This document shows, piece by piece, positions 10,507-18,463 of a DNA stretch of 64,000 bases. The DNA is from Pontibacter vulgaris (GTDB lineage Bacteria; Bacteroidota; Bacteroidia; Cytophagales; Hymenobacteraceae): contig NZ_JAJVDH010000003.1 of NCBI RefSeq assembly GCF_022758145.1, positions 186,001-250,000 on the forward strand, written 5' to 3'. Under the pieces are notes generated by a model. It searched no databases and was not told the DNA's origin. It saw only the letters and a list, made by a program, of their open reading frames with translations. Position 1 is the first letter of the stretch, and each line of letters opens with the position of its first letter. Both the position numbers and the translations under genes were made by a program.

Positions 10507-10932
10507 ATGAAAAGATTACAGGTACTACTTGCGATCACGCTTCTGTTTTTGGCAGCCTGCAAGAGCGGCCCGTCCGAGGAAGAACAAAAGGCTACTTTAG
10601 AGAAAACCGTGCTGGATGTGCACGACGAAGCTATGGCTAAAATGGGTACTATACATCAGCTTAAACGCCGGCTCCAGCACCTCCAGGATTCGCTTCAAAC
10701 AGCAGATACTGCCGCAACCGGCTTGTTTAAACGCCAGGAAACATCTCTAGACAAAGCCGATGAAGCCATGATGAGCTGGATGCACCAGTACCAGGCTCCT
10801 GACAGTTTGCAGTACAAAGAGGCCATGCAATACCTGCAGGAGCAAAAGGCTAAAATAGAAGGAGTGCAACGCCAGATGGACAGCACCATTACGGCAGCCC
10901 GAAAACTAACCGAACAATATGAACCTAAATAA
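10507..10932 (+). CDS. Helical lipoprotein of the SCO / cytochrome c operon
   Basis: 141 residues from ATG 10507: MKRLQVLLAITLLFLAAC, a lipoprotein signal with cysteine at 18. The mature part is charged and almost fully helical, with heptad-like stretches (LKRRLQHLQDSLQTADT, YLQEQKAKIEGVQRQMDSTI), so a coiled coil is likely. No enzyme motif. It overlaps the SCO gene by 14 bp, so the two are translationally coupled. Bacteroidota genomes often carry such a protein beside SCO genes; its role is unknown, possibly a scaffold in copper delivery or cytochrome oxidase assembly. Confidence 0.7.
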   Translation: MKRLQVLLAITLLFLAACKSGPSEEEQKATLEKTVLDVHDEAMAKMGTIHQLKRRLQHLQDSLQTADTAATGLFKRQETSLDKADEAMMSWMHQYQAPDSLQYKEAMQYLQEQKAKIEGVQRQMDSTITAARKLTEQYEPK

Positions 10933-11593
10933 AGAAAAGTATAAATTCATTGGTTTTATACCTGCCTTAACGTTGGCTGCTGGCCTGTTCTATGGCTGCA
11001 ATAACGCCGAGCAAAAACTGCCTATACTTGGCGAACGCGATGTAGTGGAGCGCGAAGTAAACGGCCAGACCGTTGCCGATACCCTTTACCCGAAAGTACC
11101 GGATTTCGCTTTCACAAACCAGGATGGCCAACAGGTAACCAACCAGACCTTTGCAGGCAAAATATACATTACCGATTTCTTTTTCACTACCTGCCCCACC
11201 ATCTGTCCTAAAATGAAAAGCCAGATGCTGCGCGTGTATGAGCAGTATAAAGATAATCCGCAGGTGATGCTCCTCTCCCATACTATAGACCCGCAACACG
11301 ACTCTGTGGCTGTTCTGAAAGAGTATGCTGACAGGCTAAGTGTAAAGGCTCCTAAGTGGAATTTTGTAACCGGCCAGAAAGACAGCATTTACGACATTGC
11401 CCAGCGCTACATGGTAACTGCCCAGGAAGACAAGGCCGAAGCAGGCGGCTTTGTGCACAGCGGCGCTTTTGTATTGGTTGATGAAAACCGCCACATCCGG
11501 GGCATTTACGATGGCACCGTTGCCGAAGAAGTAGATAAGCTTTTAAAAGACATTCCAGTACTGTTGAAAGAACAGCAGCATGAGAAAAAATAA
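10919..11593 (+). CDS. SCO family protein (SCO1/SenC)
   Basis: 224 residues. Lipoprotein signal with cysteine at 27 (LTLAAGLFYGC). The thioredoxin fold carries the copper motif TTCPTICPK (C92 and C96) and the distal histidine in GGFVHSGAFVLVDENRHIRG. SCO proteins deliver copper to the CuA site of cytochrome c oxidase or act as thiol-disulfide reductases in the periplasm. It overlaps the lipoprotein before it and the cytochrome c gene after it (14 bp each), a compact operon that fits a role in respiratory copper handling. Confidence 0.92.
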   Translation: MNLNKEKYKFIGFIPALTLAAGLFYGCNNAEQKLPILGERDVVEREVNGQTVADTLYPKVPDFAFTNQDGQQVTNQTFAGKIYITDFFFTTCPTICPKMKSQMLRVYEQYKDNPQVMLLSHTIDPQHDSVAVLKEYADRLSVKAPKWNFVTGQKDSIYDIAQRYMVTAQEDKAEAGGFVHSGAFVLVDENRHIRGIYDGTVAEEVDKLLKDIPVLLKEQQHEKK

Positions 11594-11990
11594 ACTGCTT
11601 ACAGCATTCATTGGCTTTGCGCTGCTGGCTACCCTTACGCAGTGTTTCACCAAAAAAAAGAATGAGGGCGAGAAACTGTATACCGCCAACTGCGCAAGCT
11701 GCCATATGGACGATGGCAGCGGCCTGCGTGGTGTAATTCCGCCCATTGCAGGCTCTGATTACCTTGTAAAACACCGGCGCTCACTTGCTTGCCTTATCCG
11801 GCATGGGCAGGCTGGAGAAATAACCGTGAACGGGCAAAAGTATAACCAGGCCATGCCCGGCGTAGAGCACCTGAACGATGGCCAGATCCTGAACCTGCTC
11901 AACTACATCCAGACCAATTTCGGTAACAAAAATGAACGCTATACTTTAGTAGAAGTTAAATCAGACCTGGAGATCTGCCCATCGCATTAA
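11580..11990 (+). CDS. c-type cytochrome lipoprotein
   Basis: 136 residues. Signal with lipobox-like LATLTQC (cysteine 22). One haem c site CASCH (C38, C41, H42) and a likely axial methionine at M92 in YNQAMPGVEHLNDGQI, the typical class I monohaem layout. It probably carries electrons at the membrane. It overlaps the SCO gene by 14 bp, starting ATGAG, and ends the operon. Its last 35 residues after the cytochrome fold contain an extra cysteine (ICPSH). Confidence 0.9.
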   Translation: MRKNKLLTAFIGFALLATLTQCFTKKKNEGEKLYTANCASCHMDDGSGLRGVIPPIAGSDYLVKHRRSLACLIRHGQAGEITVNGQKYNQAMPGVEHLNDGQILNLLNYIQTNFGNKNERYTLVEVKSDLEICPSH

Positions 11991-12006
11991 AAGATAGCTA
12001 GCTGGT

Positions 12007-12906
12007 TTAACCGGCAATTGTGTTTTCGCTTTTCTCTTTGTAGCAATCACTGTTAAAGTACATGCTGTGGTAAAAGGGGTACGTTACCCAGTTCGCTTCA
12101 CTTTTATTTCTGAACACTCCTTTATGTGCAGGAGAAATGGCCGTTGAGATATTGAAAAGCTTACTGTTTTCATCAATACCTTTGCTCTCAAGCCACTGCA
12201 TGGTTACCGCTATTTTATCCACCCCCTCCACATGAAGGTTATACTTTCTTAAGTCTACCTGTATCCATCCTGTTTGCCTATCTCTAATATCAAACTGAAT
12301 ATCCTCCTTCAGCAGCGATTCCTGGGGTAAGCCCTCTCTTACAGCATATAAATTCAGCCTGAATCTGATGCTTTTAAACTCATTGTAGTTTACATAAATA
12401 TTAAAGTCGTTTAAGTAACAGCTTTTATTTATGGAGATGATGTTGCCGGTTTCTTTGCCCAGTTTATCATCTATTACATCATATCTGGTAAAAAACACAG
12501 CACTTGTAAAATACTCCCGGTCGTTCTTGCCCAGCACTTTTGCCTTCAGCTTTCGGGGCCTTACTGCAACTTCGTGCAGGCCAATTGCCTGAGGTTTCAG
12601 CTTTACGGCAAGCGTACCATTTCCCGCATACTTTACCGGCAGTTCTTTTTGCTCGTAACCTATACTTGAAATAATGAGCTTGTCTATATCAGTTATACTT
12701 TCGGCAGGAATTTTAACCTGAAAGTTGCCCTGGCTGTTGGCAATTGTGCCTAATTCTTTTCCGGCTACTCCCACCGAGGCATAAGCAATTGGCTCACCCG
12801 TTTCCATATTGGTAACCTTGCCCTTTACAAGTATGGTTTGAGCAATAAGTGGGGTACTGCTGCAAATCAGCAGCAATAGAAGTAACAGCGGCAGTCTGGG
12901 TCTCAT
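12007..12906 (-). CDS. Exported carboxypeptidase-regulatory-like domain protein
   Basis: 299 residues with signal MRPRLPLLLLLLLICSSTPLIAQ. Residues 24-110 form a CarboxypepD_reg-like beta sandwich (VKGKVTNMETGEPIAYASVGV ... GTIANSQGNFQVKIP), common at the N-termini of TonB-dependent receptors, but no barrel follows. The C-terminal 190 residues hold strand-rich sequence without a recognised family. Periplasmic or outer-membrane-associated. It converges with the cytochrome c gene with only 16 bp between stops and no obvious terminator. Confidence 0.75.
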   Translation of the reverse strand: MRPRLPLLLLLLLICSSTPLIAQTILVKGKVTNMETGEPIAYASVGVAGKELGTIANSQGNFQVKIPAESITDIDKLIISSIGYEQKELPVKYAGNGTLAVKLKPQAIGLHEVAVRPRKLKAKVLGKNDREYFTSAVFFTRYDVIDDKLGKETGNIISINKSCYLNDFNIYVNYNEFKSIRFRLNLYAVREGLPQESLLKEDIQFDIRDRQTGWIQVDLRKYNLHVEGVDKIAVTMQWLESKGIDENSKLFNISTAISPAHKGVFRNKSEANWVTYPFYHSMYFNSDCYKEKSENTIAG

Positions 12907-12996
12907 GGTCTTATAGATTACATAGTATAATTGCTATATATAACAGAAGCCAGACGCATCTAGTATATTTTTACACCTGTTTAGTTTAAAATCTTT

Positions 12997-13920
12997 CTAC
13001 AATAAGTCTTCCAGCTTATACTTCGCATCCAGGTTAAACCAATCCTGAATAAGTCGGTACGATATGGATACCGGCGATGGTAATCGGAATGTGCCTGCCT
13101 GCAAGCTTTCCGCAATTTCCTGGCGTGTAAACCAGCGGGCATCCTCCAGCTCATCGTAGTTCACATTTATACTTCTGCTGGTTGCAGTAGCCATAAAACC
13201 CACCATAATGGTTCCCGGAAAAGGCCACGGCTGCGACGAATGGTAAGTTATACTTTGTAATGCTACGCCAGTTTCTTCGTGCGCCTCGCGGGCAACGGCT
13301 TGTTCCAGTGTTTCGCCTGGCTCCAGAAAGCCGGCCAGCGTAGCATATTGCCCCGGTGCCCACATGGCCTGGCGCCCCAGCAAGCAGGCATCTCCTTCCG
13401 ATATCAGGACAATAACGGCGGTATCAGTGCGCGGAAAATGTAATTTACCACAGTTTTCACAATGGCGTTCGTGGCCACCTGCCTGGCTACGTGTTGGTTC
13501 ACCACAATCGGAGCAGTGCTTGTGGCGTATATGCCAATAAACCATTGCCCTGGCATGCGCCAGCAGCGCACTATGTTGTCTCGGCAAAAATGGTGTTACG
13601 CCCCTCAAATCCTGGAATGTATAAGTATGACCTAACAAACTTTCTACTTGCTCATGCTGCCCCTCTAAACCAAGTGCAACATAGGCCTCCTCTCCTTCTG
13701 TACCCAAAAACACCTGTATTGGCGCTAAAGTAAGTATATCATCCAACTCTGCACGTAGCAGAAACGCCACCTCCGGCTGTTCCTGTCTTCTCAGCAGGCT
13801 TTTGGCATCACTCACAACAATAAACCGCGTGGTTTCTGCATCCAGATATTGCTTCATCAGCGCATTATCAGTTCGAAGCTCAGCCCTGCGGTTTAAGGGA
13901 TTATCAGAGTAAAAATTCAT
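12997..13920 (-). CDS. nudC: NAD(+) diphosphatase
   Basis: 307 residues. A zinc ribbon CSDCGEPTRSQAGG ... CENCG (about 137-158) precedes the Nudix box GFLEPGETLEQAVAREAHEETGV (about 192-214), with the NudC marker SQPWPFPGTIMVGF after it. NudC hydrolyses NADH/NAD to NMNH/NMN and AMP and can remove NAD caps from RNA. An N-terminal NUDIX-like domain fills residues 1-125. Its length fits the family. Located on the minus strand, 90 bp upstream of the CarboxypepD-like gene. Confidence 0.95.
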   Translation of the reverse strand: MNFYSDNPLNRRAELRTDNALMKQYLDAETTRFIVVSDAKSLLRRQEQPEVAFLLRAELDDILTLAPIQVFLGTEGEEAYVALGLEGQHEQVESLLGHTYTFQDLRGVTPFLPRQHSALLAHARAMVYWHIRHKHCSDCGEPTRSQAGGHERHCENCGKLHFPRTDTAVIVLISEGDACLLGRQAMWAPGQYATLAGFLEPGETLEQAVAREAHEETGVALQSITYHSSQPWPFPGTIMVGFMATATSRSINVNYDELEDARWFTRQEIAESLQAGTFRLPSPVSISYRLIQDWFNLDAKYKLEDLL

Positions 13921-14265
13921 AGTAGATGGATTTTGCAGGAAAGTTAGGTAATCAAATTTTATACTTAGTTAACTGTAGGAGTAATTTCGGATTATTTTAA
14001 ACCATATTAAAAGATCAGCACCGGCATTGGTCTATTATCTATCTTGATAATCAATTTACCCTATCAAATTTATGCTGCTGATGGCTGATAATCTTATACT
14101 TTAGTCTTTCAAGAAAATAAGTATAAACCAGGAAAGAGATATTACAGAGCCTTTTAAATTAAATGCAGACTAGGTATTGCAGTAGTATTATAAATAGGAG
14201 AAAATTGAATAGGGAATTTATATTTTAGGAAGATTTCCCAACAACATAATTGAAAACGTTATTAA
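13921..14265. other. Intergenic region nudC - tRNA cluster
   Basis: AT-rich, no coding potential seen. TATACTT / AAGTATA copies near 13958, 14094 and 14118. It ends at the tRNA-Arg terminator. Confidence 0.45.
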
Positions 14266-14299
14266 ACAAAAAAGCCAGACAACTTGTGTTATCTGGCTT
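14266..14299 (-). terminator. Terminator downstream of tRNA-Arg
   Basis: On the minus strand AAGCCAGA ... TCTGGCTT pair across a short AT-rich middle (AAC / GTT also pair), followed by a run of six T. It lies 11 nt past the tRNA 3' end. Confidence 0.8.
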
Positions 14300-14309
14300 G
14301 ATTATCAAG

Positions 14310-14383
14310 TGATCCCATTTGGATTCGAACCAAAGACCTACTGCTTAGAAGGCAGTTGCTCTATCCAGCTGAGCTATGAGACC
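14310..14383 (-). tRNA. tRNA-Arg (anticodon TCT)
   Basis: 74 nt on the minus strand. Acceptor GGTCTCA pairs with TGGGATC (G-T pairs allowed), D arm GCTC/GAGC, anticodon arm ACTGC-CTTCTAA-GCAGT giving anticodon TCT, T arm TTTGG-TTCGAAT-CCAAA, discriminator A. CCA is not encoded. Reads AGA codons. No own TAnnTTTG box in the 66-bp gap before it, so it may depend on read-through from tRNA-Pro. Confidence 0.96.
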
Positions 14384-14417
14384 ATTGCTACGGAGTGGTT
14401 ACCGTATCCCTTAAATG

Positions 14418-14447
14418 AAAAATTTCGGAATTGCTTCCGAAATTTTT
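14418..14447 (-). terminator. Hairpin between tRNA-Pro and tRNA-Arg
   Basis: A perfect 13-bp inverted repeat (14418-14430 and 14435-14447, loop of 4) whose arm ends in five T on the minus strand, directly after the tRNA-Pro 3' end. It looks like an intrinsic terminator or processing hairpin. Confidence 0.7.
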
Positions 14448-14449
14448 AG

Positions 14450-14523
14450 TCGGGGTGGCAGGATTCGAACCTACGACCTCCACATCCCAAATGTGGCGCG
14501 ATACCGGGCTACGCTACACCCCG
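14450..14523 (-). tRNA. tRNA-Pro (anticodon TGG)
   Basis: 74 nt. Acceptor CGGGGTG with CACCCCG, anticodon arm CCACA-TTTGGGA-TGTGG giving TGG, T arm with TTCGAAT, discriminator A, no encoded CCA. Reads CCN proline codons. It has its own promoter at 14586-14616 and a hairpin immediately after it. Confidence 0.96.
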
Positions 14524-14585
14524 AACTATTTTTGCTTTCAAGTCCATTTTCACTTTTTCAAGTGACCTTTTCGTTGATTGCGATG

Positions 14586-14616
14586 CAAAAGTAAGCGAAG
14601 TTTTTAAATAGTCAAA
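14586..14616 (-). promoter_or_regulatory. Promoter of tRNA-Pro
   Basis: On the minus strand TTTG (14616-14613), 19-nt spacer, TACTTTTG (14593-14586): a full match to the Bacteroidota consensus TTTG-N19-TAnnTTTG, about 60 bp before the tRNA 5' end. Confidence 0.75.
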
Positions 14617-14640
14617 ATTTAATTTAAAAATATTTCGCTT

Positions 14641-14728
<88 letters not shown>

Positions 14729-14753
14729 GGGTATCTTCCTGCTGAAGATGATG

Positions 14754-14784
14754 CAAACATACGACATTCTATCAGAACGCACAA
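14754..14784 (-). promoter_or_regulatory. Promoter of tRNA-Ser
   Basis: On the minus strand TTG (14784-14782), 20-nt spacer, TATGTTTG (14761-14754), matching TTG-N19-21-TAnnTTTG, about 26 bp before the tRNA 5' end. Confidence 0.7.
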
Positions 14785-15020
14785 TACCTGCCGGAATAAT
14801 TTACTTCATTTTAAACCTTAAAAAGCGCATTTTATACTTCGCCAACGCATAAGTAATTGATAATATTAATCTTGCTGCCTCCTAAAAACTTCAAAAAAAT
14901 TTCGCCCGAAGTATAAAAACCCCTTACCCTATCATATATCTAAAGTATAGCCAACTGATTTTTCCCGCAAACTAAAGTGTAAGCCGAAAGATTTACTCTC
15001 CAAAGTATAGCCTGCTTTAG

Positions 15021-15028
15021 TATATTTG
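15021..15028 (+). promoter_or_regulatory. -7 element TATATTTG upstream of the VWA gene
   Basis: Fits TAnnTTTG and lies 46 bp before the ATG at 15075. No clear TTG 19-21 bp upstream; three AAAGTATAGCC-like repeats occupy that space instead. Confidence 0.45.
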
Positions 15029-15074
15029 CTATTGCGCGGTGCAATTTTATGCAAAGCACCCGTTACGTTTACAC

Positions 15075-16049
15075 ATGAACTGGTACCAGACCCTGACCCT
15101 GCTTGAGATACTTTTCGGCGCCCTCTTTGTGGTGCTGTACTTTGGGTATTTGCTGCGGGTATGGCGGGTAGCAAACTTCTTTAAACAGCGGCCGCACGCC
15201 ATCTGGGTAAAATTTGTGCTGCGCCATTTATATGTCGGCCTCATCCTCATTTCCATACTTGGCCCGTCTTTCGGTGCCATGAAAAAGGAGATTAAAACCA
15301 TAGGCAAAGATTTATACATTGCGGTAGACCTTTCCAGATCGATGGATGCGACGGATGTACAGCCATCACGGCTGAACAAAGCCAAAAACGAAATTCAGCG
15401 CCTCATCAGCCGATTTAACTCTGATCGTATCGGGCTCATTGTTTTTTCTAACGAAGCCTTTATCCAGAGTCCCCTCACCTACGACCAGAACGCCCTGCAA
15501 CTTTATACCCAAACGCTGCACACCGGCCTGATGCCAAATTCCGGCACCAGTTATAGCCCGGTGCTACAACTGGTGCTCGATAAATTTAAACAGCAACAAC
15601 CCGGGCTTCAGGCAGAAGAACAGAAAGCCCGCATATTGGTTCTGATAAGTGATGGAGAGGACTTCGGCGAAGATCAGGAGCGGCTGGCAGAAAAATTGCG
15701 CGAACAAAATATACGGGTGTTTACACTGGGTATTGGATCCACTGAAGGCAGCCGCATACCCGAAGGCCGTGGCTATAAGCTGGATCAGGAAGGTAAAACT
15801 ATTATTACCCACCTTAACCCTGATGGTTTAAGTGAGCTGGCTGACCTTACCGACGGACAATACTTTGAAGTAAATGAGCGCGTGAGCGAGGTAAGCAGGC
15901 TTATCAGTGCTATTAATAATATAGAAGGTGAGCTCCGCGAAAGCAAAACCGTGGACGTAACAGCCAATAAGTATATTTACCCGCTGGCAATGGCCCTGTT
16001 TCTGATCGTACTGGATGTTTTATTAACTATAAAAATCATCCGGATATGA
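15075..16049 (+). CDS. VWA domain membrane protein (BatB-like)
   Basis: 324 residues from ATG 15075. Two N-terminal helices (about 8-25 and 46-66) and one C-terminal helix (about 302-322) bracket a von Willebrand A domain. The MIDAS motif is complete: DLSRS, the threonine in SGTSYSP, and ISDGEDFG. This is the layout of BatA/BatB of the Bacteroides aerotolerance operon. The next gene is a BatC-like TPR protein overlapping by 4 bp (ATGA), which supports BatB. Exact biochemical role unknown; likely scaffolds a periplasmic complex. Confidence 0.85.
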   Translation: MNWYQTLTLLEILFGALFVVLYFGYLLRVWRVANFFKQRPHAIWVKFVLRHLYVGLILISILGPSFGAMKKEIKTIGKDLYIAVDLSRSMDATDVQPSRLNKAKNEIQRLISRFNSDRIGLIVFSNEAFIQSPLTYDQNALQLYTQTLHTGLMPNSGTSYSPVLQLVLDKFKQQQPGLQAEEQKARILVLISDGEDFGEDQERLAEKLREQNIRVFTLGIGSTEGSRIPEGRGYKLDQEGKTIITHLNPDGLSELADLTDGQYFEVNERVSEVSRLISAINNIEGELRESKTVDVTANKYIYPLAMALFLIVLDVLLTIKIIRI

Positions 16050-17014
16050 AGTTTTCGCTGCTGCTTATTTTCCTGGTAAGCCTGCTCACCGGGGGCATAA
16101 AAACGATCTCAAAGGTTAACCAGTACGCCCAAGAGGGTGCTGCCGCTTACAGGCAAAAGGATTACGCCAAGGCTATGACTGCGTACGAGTATCTCCTGAA
16201 CGACCTGGAATTACAGGACGATCAGGTGCGACTGAACCTTGCCCATTCATATTTCGAGGCAGGCCTGTTAGATCAGGCACAGCAAACGTATCGCCTGCTG
16301 GCAGATAACCCGTCGGCACATATGCGGGCAATTGCTCATCTGCAACTGGGACACATCAGCGCCAGCCAAAAGAAGTATAAACAAGCACTCTCTTTATTTA
16401 AGAATGCATTAATAGCCGAGCCAGACAATGATGCCGCGCGCTATAACTATGAATTGCTGAAAAAATACCTGGACCTTCACCCAGACAAAGCAGCTGAAGA
16501 AGAACAGGATAACCTTCCGGAACCGGAAGGCCAGCAACCAATAGATACATTGCAACCGCCACCTGCCGGAGAACAGGAGCCTAAGCCAAAAAAGAAGCCC
16601 GACAGCCAGGGCAACCAGGAAGCTGAAACTGAAACCGGGCAGAACGAAGAAGCAGACAAAGGAAAAGCAGAAAATAACCCGACAGGAAAACAGGACAATG
16701 CAAACAGCAGGCAGCAACCTGACCAGGGAAACCAAAAGCGTGAACAGAAAACCGGAAACGAGGAAGGTGACACCAAAGGCCTAAACCAGAACGGCGACTT
16801 CGATCCTAAGCAGCCGCAACGCAACACATCAGAAAACATCAGCGATCAGGATGAACGTGCCCGTACGCAACGTAGCCGGTTGAAACAAATGAACATCAGC
16901 CCGGAAAAAGCAAAGATGCTCCTGGATGCCATGCGCAGCGCCGAGTTGCAATACATCCAGCAACTACCTAAAAAGTCAACTGTCAAACCCGATCCTTCTA
17001 AACCGGACTGGTAA
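16046..17014 (+). CDS. TPR protein with long low-complexity tail (BatC-like)
   Basis: 322 residues with signal MKFSLLLIFLVSLLTGG. Residues about 25-150 form three TPR units (GAAAYRQKDYAKAMTAYEYL; AHSYFEAGLLDQAQQTYRLL; LGHISASQKKYKQALSLF). Residues about 160-280 are a disordered stretch rich in Q, E, N, K, P and G. The end, MNISPEKAKMLLDAMRSAELQYIQQLPK, is typical of BatC/BatE-region proteins. Its start overlaps the VWA gene stop. TPR units suggest it binds partner proteins in the Bat complex. Confidence 0.82.
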   Translation: MKFSLLLIFLVSLLTGGIKTISKVNQYAQEGAAAYRQKDYAKAMTAYEYLLNDLELQDDQVRLNLAHSYFEAGLLDQAQQTYRLLADNPSAHMRAIAHLQLGHISASQKKYKQALSLFKNALIAEPDNDAARYNYELLKKYLDLHPDKAAEEEQDNLPEPEGQQPIDTLQPPPAGEQEPKPKKKPDSQGNQEAETETGQNEEADKGKAENNPTGKQDNANSRQQPDQGNQKREQKTGNEEGDTKGLNQNGDFDPKQPQRNTSENISDQDERARTQRSRLKQMNISPEKAKMLLDAMRSAELQYIQQLPKKSTVKPDPSKPDW

Positions 17015-17141
17015 TATAACCGGGCATTATACCTGTTGGATTATACTTCAAATTTCGCTTCATAAAGCACCCTGACTGCCCAACCCAAGGGACTAACCAG
17101 TATTTATACTTTCTATCATTATACTAAAGTTTGCAAATTAT

Positions 17142-17155
17142 AAACCGATTGGTTT
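17142..17155. promoter_or_regulatory. Operator-like palindrome 1 (TetR site)
   Basis: AAACCGATTGGTTT, five-base half sites AAACC and GGTTT around GATT, 20 bp before the TetR ATG. The same core recurs at 17797 before the next gene. The form is typical of TetR-family operators; autoregulation is inferred. Confidence 0.65.
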
Positions 17156-17175
17156 ATTTTACGTTTAACTAACCT

Positions 17176-17778
17176 ATGCAAGCAACAAGTAAATCGGAGC
17201 GAACACGCCAGCTTATAGTTGAAAAATCGGCACATCTTTTTAACTCAAAAGGATTTGCAGGTACCTCTATGCAGGATATTATGCAGGCAACAGGTTTAAC
17301 CAAAGGCGGCATTTACGGGCATTTTCAAAGCAAAGAAGAAATTGCGCTGGAGGCTTTTGAACACGCCTCGGGCCATGTGATCAGGTTATTGGGAGAAAAG
17401 GTGGCAGCTCAGGAATCTGCCGTTGATAAACTGAATACCCTGATCTCGTTCTATAGAAATTACGTTACAACCCCTCCTATTGTAGGCGGATGCCCGGTTT
17501 TAAACACGGCTGTTGAGGCAGACGATACTAACCCACTTCTAAGGGCAAGCGTGGTAAAAGTGCTGAACAAACTGCACAAATCTATTGCCAACATAGTAAA
17601 ACTAGGTATTGCAGCCGGCGAATTCAAGGCCACATTCAATGCTGAGCGCTTCTCTGTTTTAATGGTAAGTATGATTGAAGGCGGCGTTATGGTTTCGTGC
17701 GCATACGGCGATGCCAAATACCTGAACACAGTGCTCGACCAGTTACAGGCAATGGTAGAGCAAGAACGAATACTCTAA
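17176..17778 (+). CDS. TetR/AcrR family transcriptional regulator
   Basis: 200 residues. N-terminal HTH: TRQLIVEKSAHLFNSKGFAGTSMQDIMQATGLTKGGIYGHFQSKEE in register with the TetR signature (about 10-55). The C-terminal ligand domain resembles the TetR_C type with GGCPVLNTAVEADDTNP. A palindrome AAACCGATTGGTTT precedes it and another precedes the thioesterase gene 54 bp downstream, so it probably represses both. The likely effector is an acyl-CoA or hydrophobic compound, by context only. Confidence 0.92.
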   Translation: MQATSKSERTRQLIVEKSAHLFNSKGFAGTSMQDIMQATGLTKGGIYGHFQSKEEIALEAFEHASGHVIRLLGEKVAAQESAVDKLNTLISFYRNYVTTPPIVGGCPVLNTAVEADDTNPLLRASVVKVLNKLHKSIANIVKLGIAAGEFKATFNAERFSVLMVSMIEGGVMVSCAYGDAKYLNTVLDQLQAMVEQERIL

Positions 17779-17796
17779 ATTTTTTTACCCTAAAAT

Positions 17797-17810
17797 AAAC
17801 CGATTGGTCT
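17797..17810. promoter_or_regulatory. Operator-like palindrome 2 (TetR site)
   Basis: AAACCGATTGGTCT, differing from site 1 at one base in the right half, 22 bp before the thioesterase ATG. Flanks TAAAAT on the left mirror the TTATTTTA to the right of site 1. Confidence 0.65.
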
Positions 17811-17832
17811 TTTTTGATTTAAATTAACAACT

Positions 17833-18342
17833 ATGACAACTACACCGAAAGAAAAAGTACTGGAAAGCAAGGCGCTAATCCGTTTTGAGGATTGCGACCC
17901 TTTTGGCCACCTGAACAATGGCCGCTACATTGATTATTACCTGAATGCGCGCGAAGACCAGCTGCGCGATAACTATAACCTTGATATTTATGCTCACTCC
18001 AAAAACACAGGGCAGGCATGGGTAGTGGCTTCTAACCAGATCGCATACCTGCGCGAGGTAAACTTCATGGAAACGGTAACTATAAAAACATCGCTGCGCT
18101 GGTACACCGACACCGATCTGCTGATGGAAGGCCAGATGACCGACATTAAAACCGGAGCTATAAAATCCGTGATCTGGACCCGCTTTACTTATATCGATAT
18201 CCGGAAAGGTGGTAAAGCCCAGCACCCCGATTACCTGAAGCAGGTTTTCAGCGAAGTAGCACTTGATGGGGAAGGTAAGGTTGATGCCTATTTTGAGGAT
18301 AGGGTAAAAGAACTCAGATCACGGGCTTTGGCTTTATCATAA
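17833..18342 (+). CDS. Acyl-CoA thioesterase (4HBT hotdog family)
   Basis: 169 residues, single hotdog domain. RFEDCDPFGHLNNGRYIDYYLNARED (about 18-43) carries the catalytic aspartate and the HxN segment of 4-hydroxybenzoyl-CoA thioesterase-like enzymes. Cytosolic. Hydrolyses acyl-CoA thioesters; the acyl group is not predictable. Follows the TetR gene with its own operator copy, so its level is likely set by that regulator. Confidence 0.88.
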   Translation: MTTTPKEKVLESKALIRFEDCDPFGHLNNGRYIDYYLNAREDQLRDNYNLDIYAHSKNTGQAWVVASNQIAYLREVNFMETVTIKTSLRWYTDTDLLMEGQMTDIKTGAIKSVIWTRFTYIDIRKGGKAQHPDYLKQVFSEVALDGEGKVDAYFEDRVKELRSRALALS

Positions 18343-18419
18343 ATAGCTTAGCCAGTACCAAAAGGTAAACAGCTGAAATTCTTATTTTATAATTATACTC
18401 ATAATCTATAGTTTAGTGT

Positions 18420-18427
18420 TACCTTTG
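18420..18427 (+). promoter_or_regulatory. -7 element TACCTTTG upstream of the HD-domain gene
   Basis: Exact TAnnTTTG match 36 bp before ATG 18464. The -33 element is weak. Confidence 0.5.
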
Positions 18428-18463
18428 CCCCCAGTATACGAACCTACCTAATCCGATAAAATT

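Larger units (their letters stand above)
14729..15074. other. Intergenic region tRNA-Ser - VWA gene, with clustered AAGTATA words
   Basis: Holds the minus-strand tRNA-Ser promoter and then a run of signature words: TATACTT about 14832, AAGTATA about 14908, AAAGTATAGCC at 14942 and again at 15002, and a variant AAAGTGTAAGCC at 14974. The last three are spaced 32 and 28 bp. A plus-strand TATATTTG (15021-15028) lies just after them. Confidence 0.5.
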
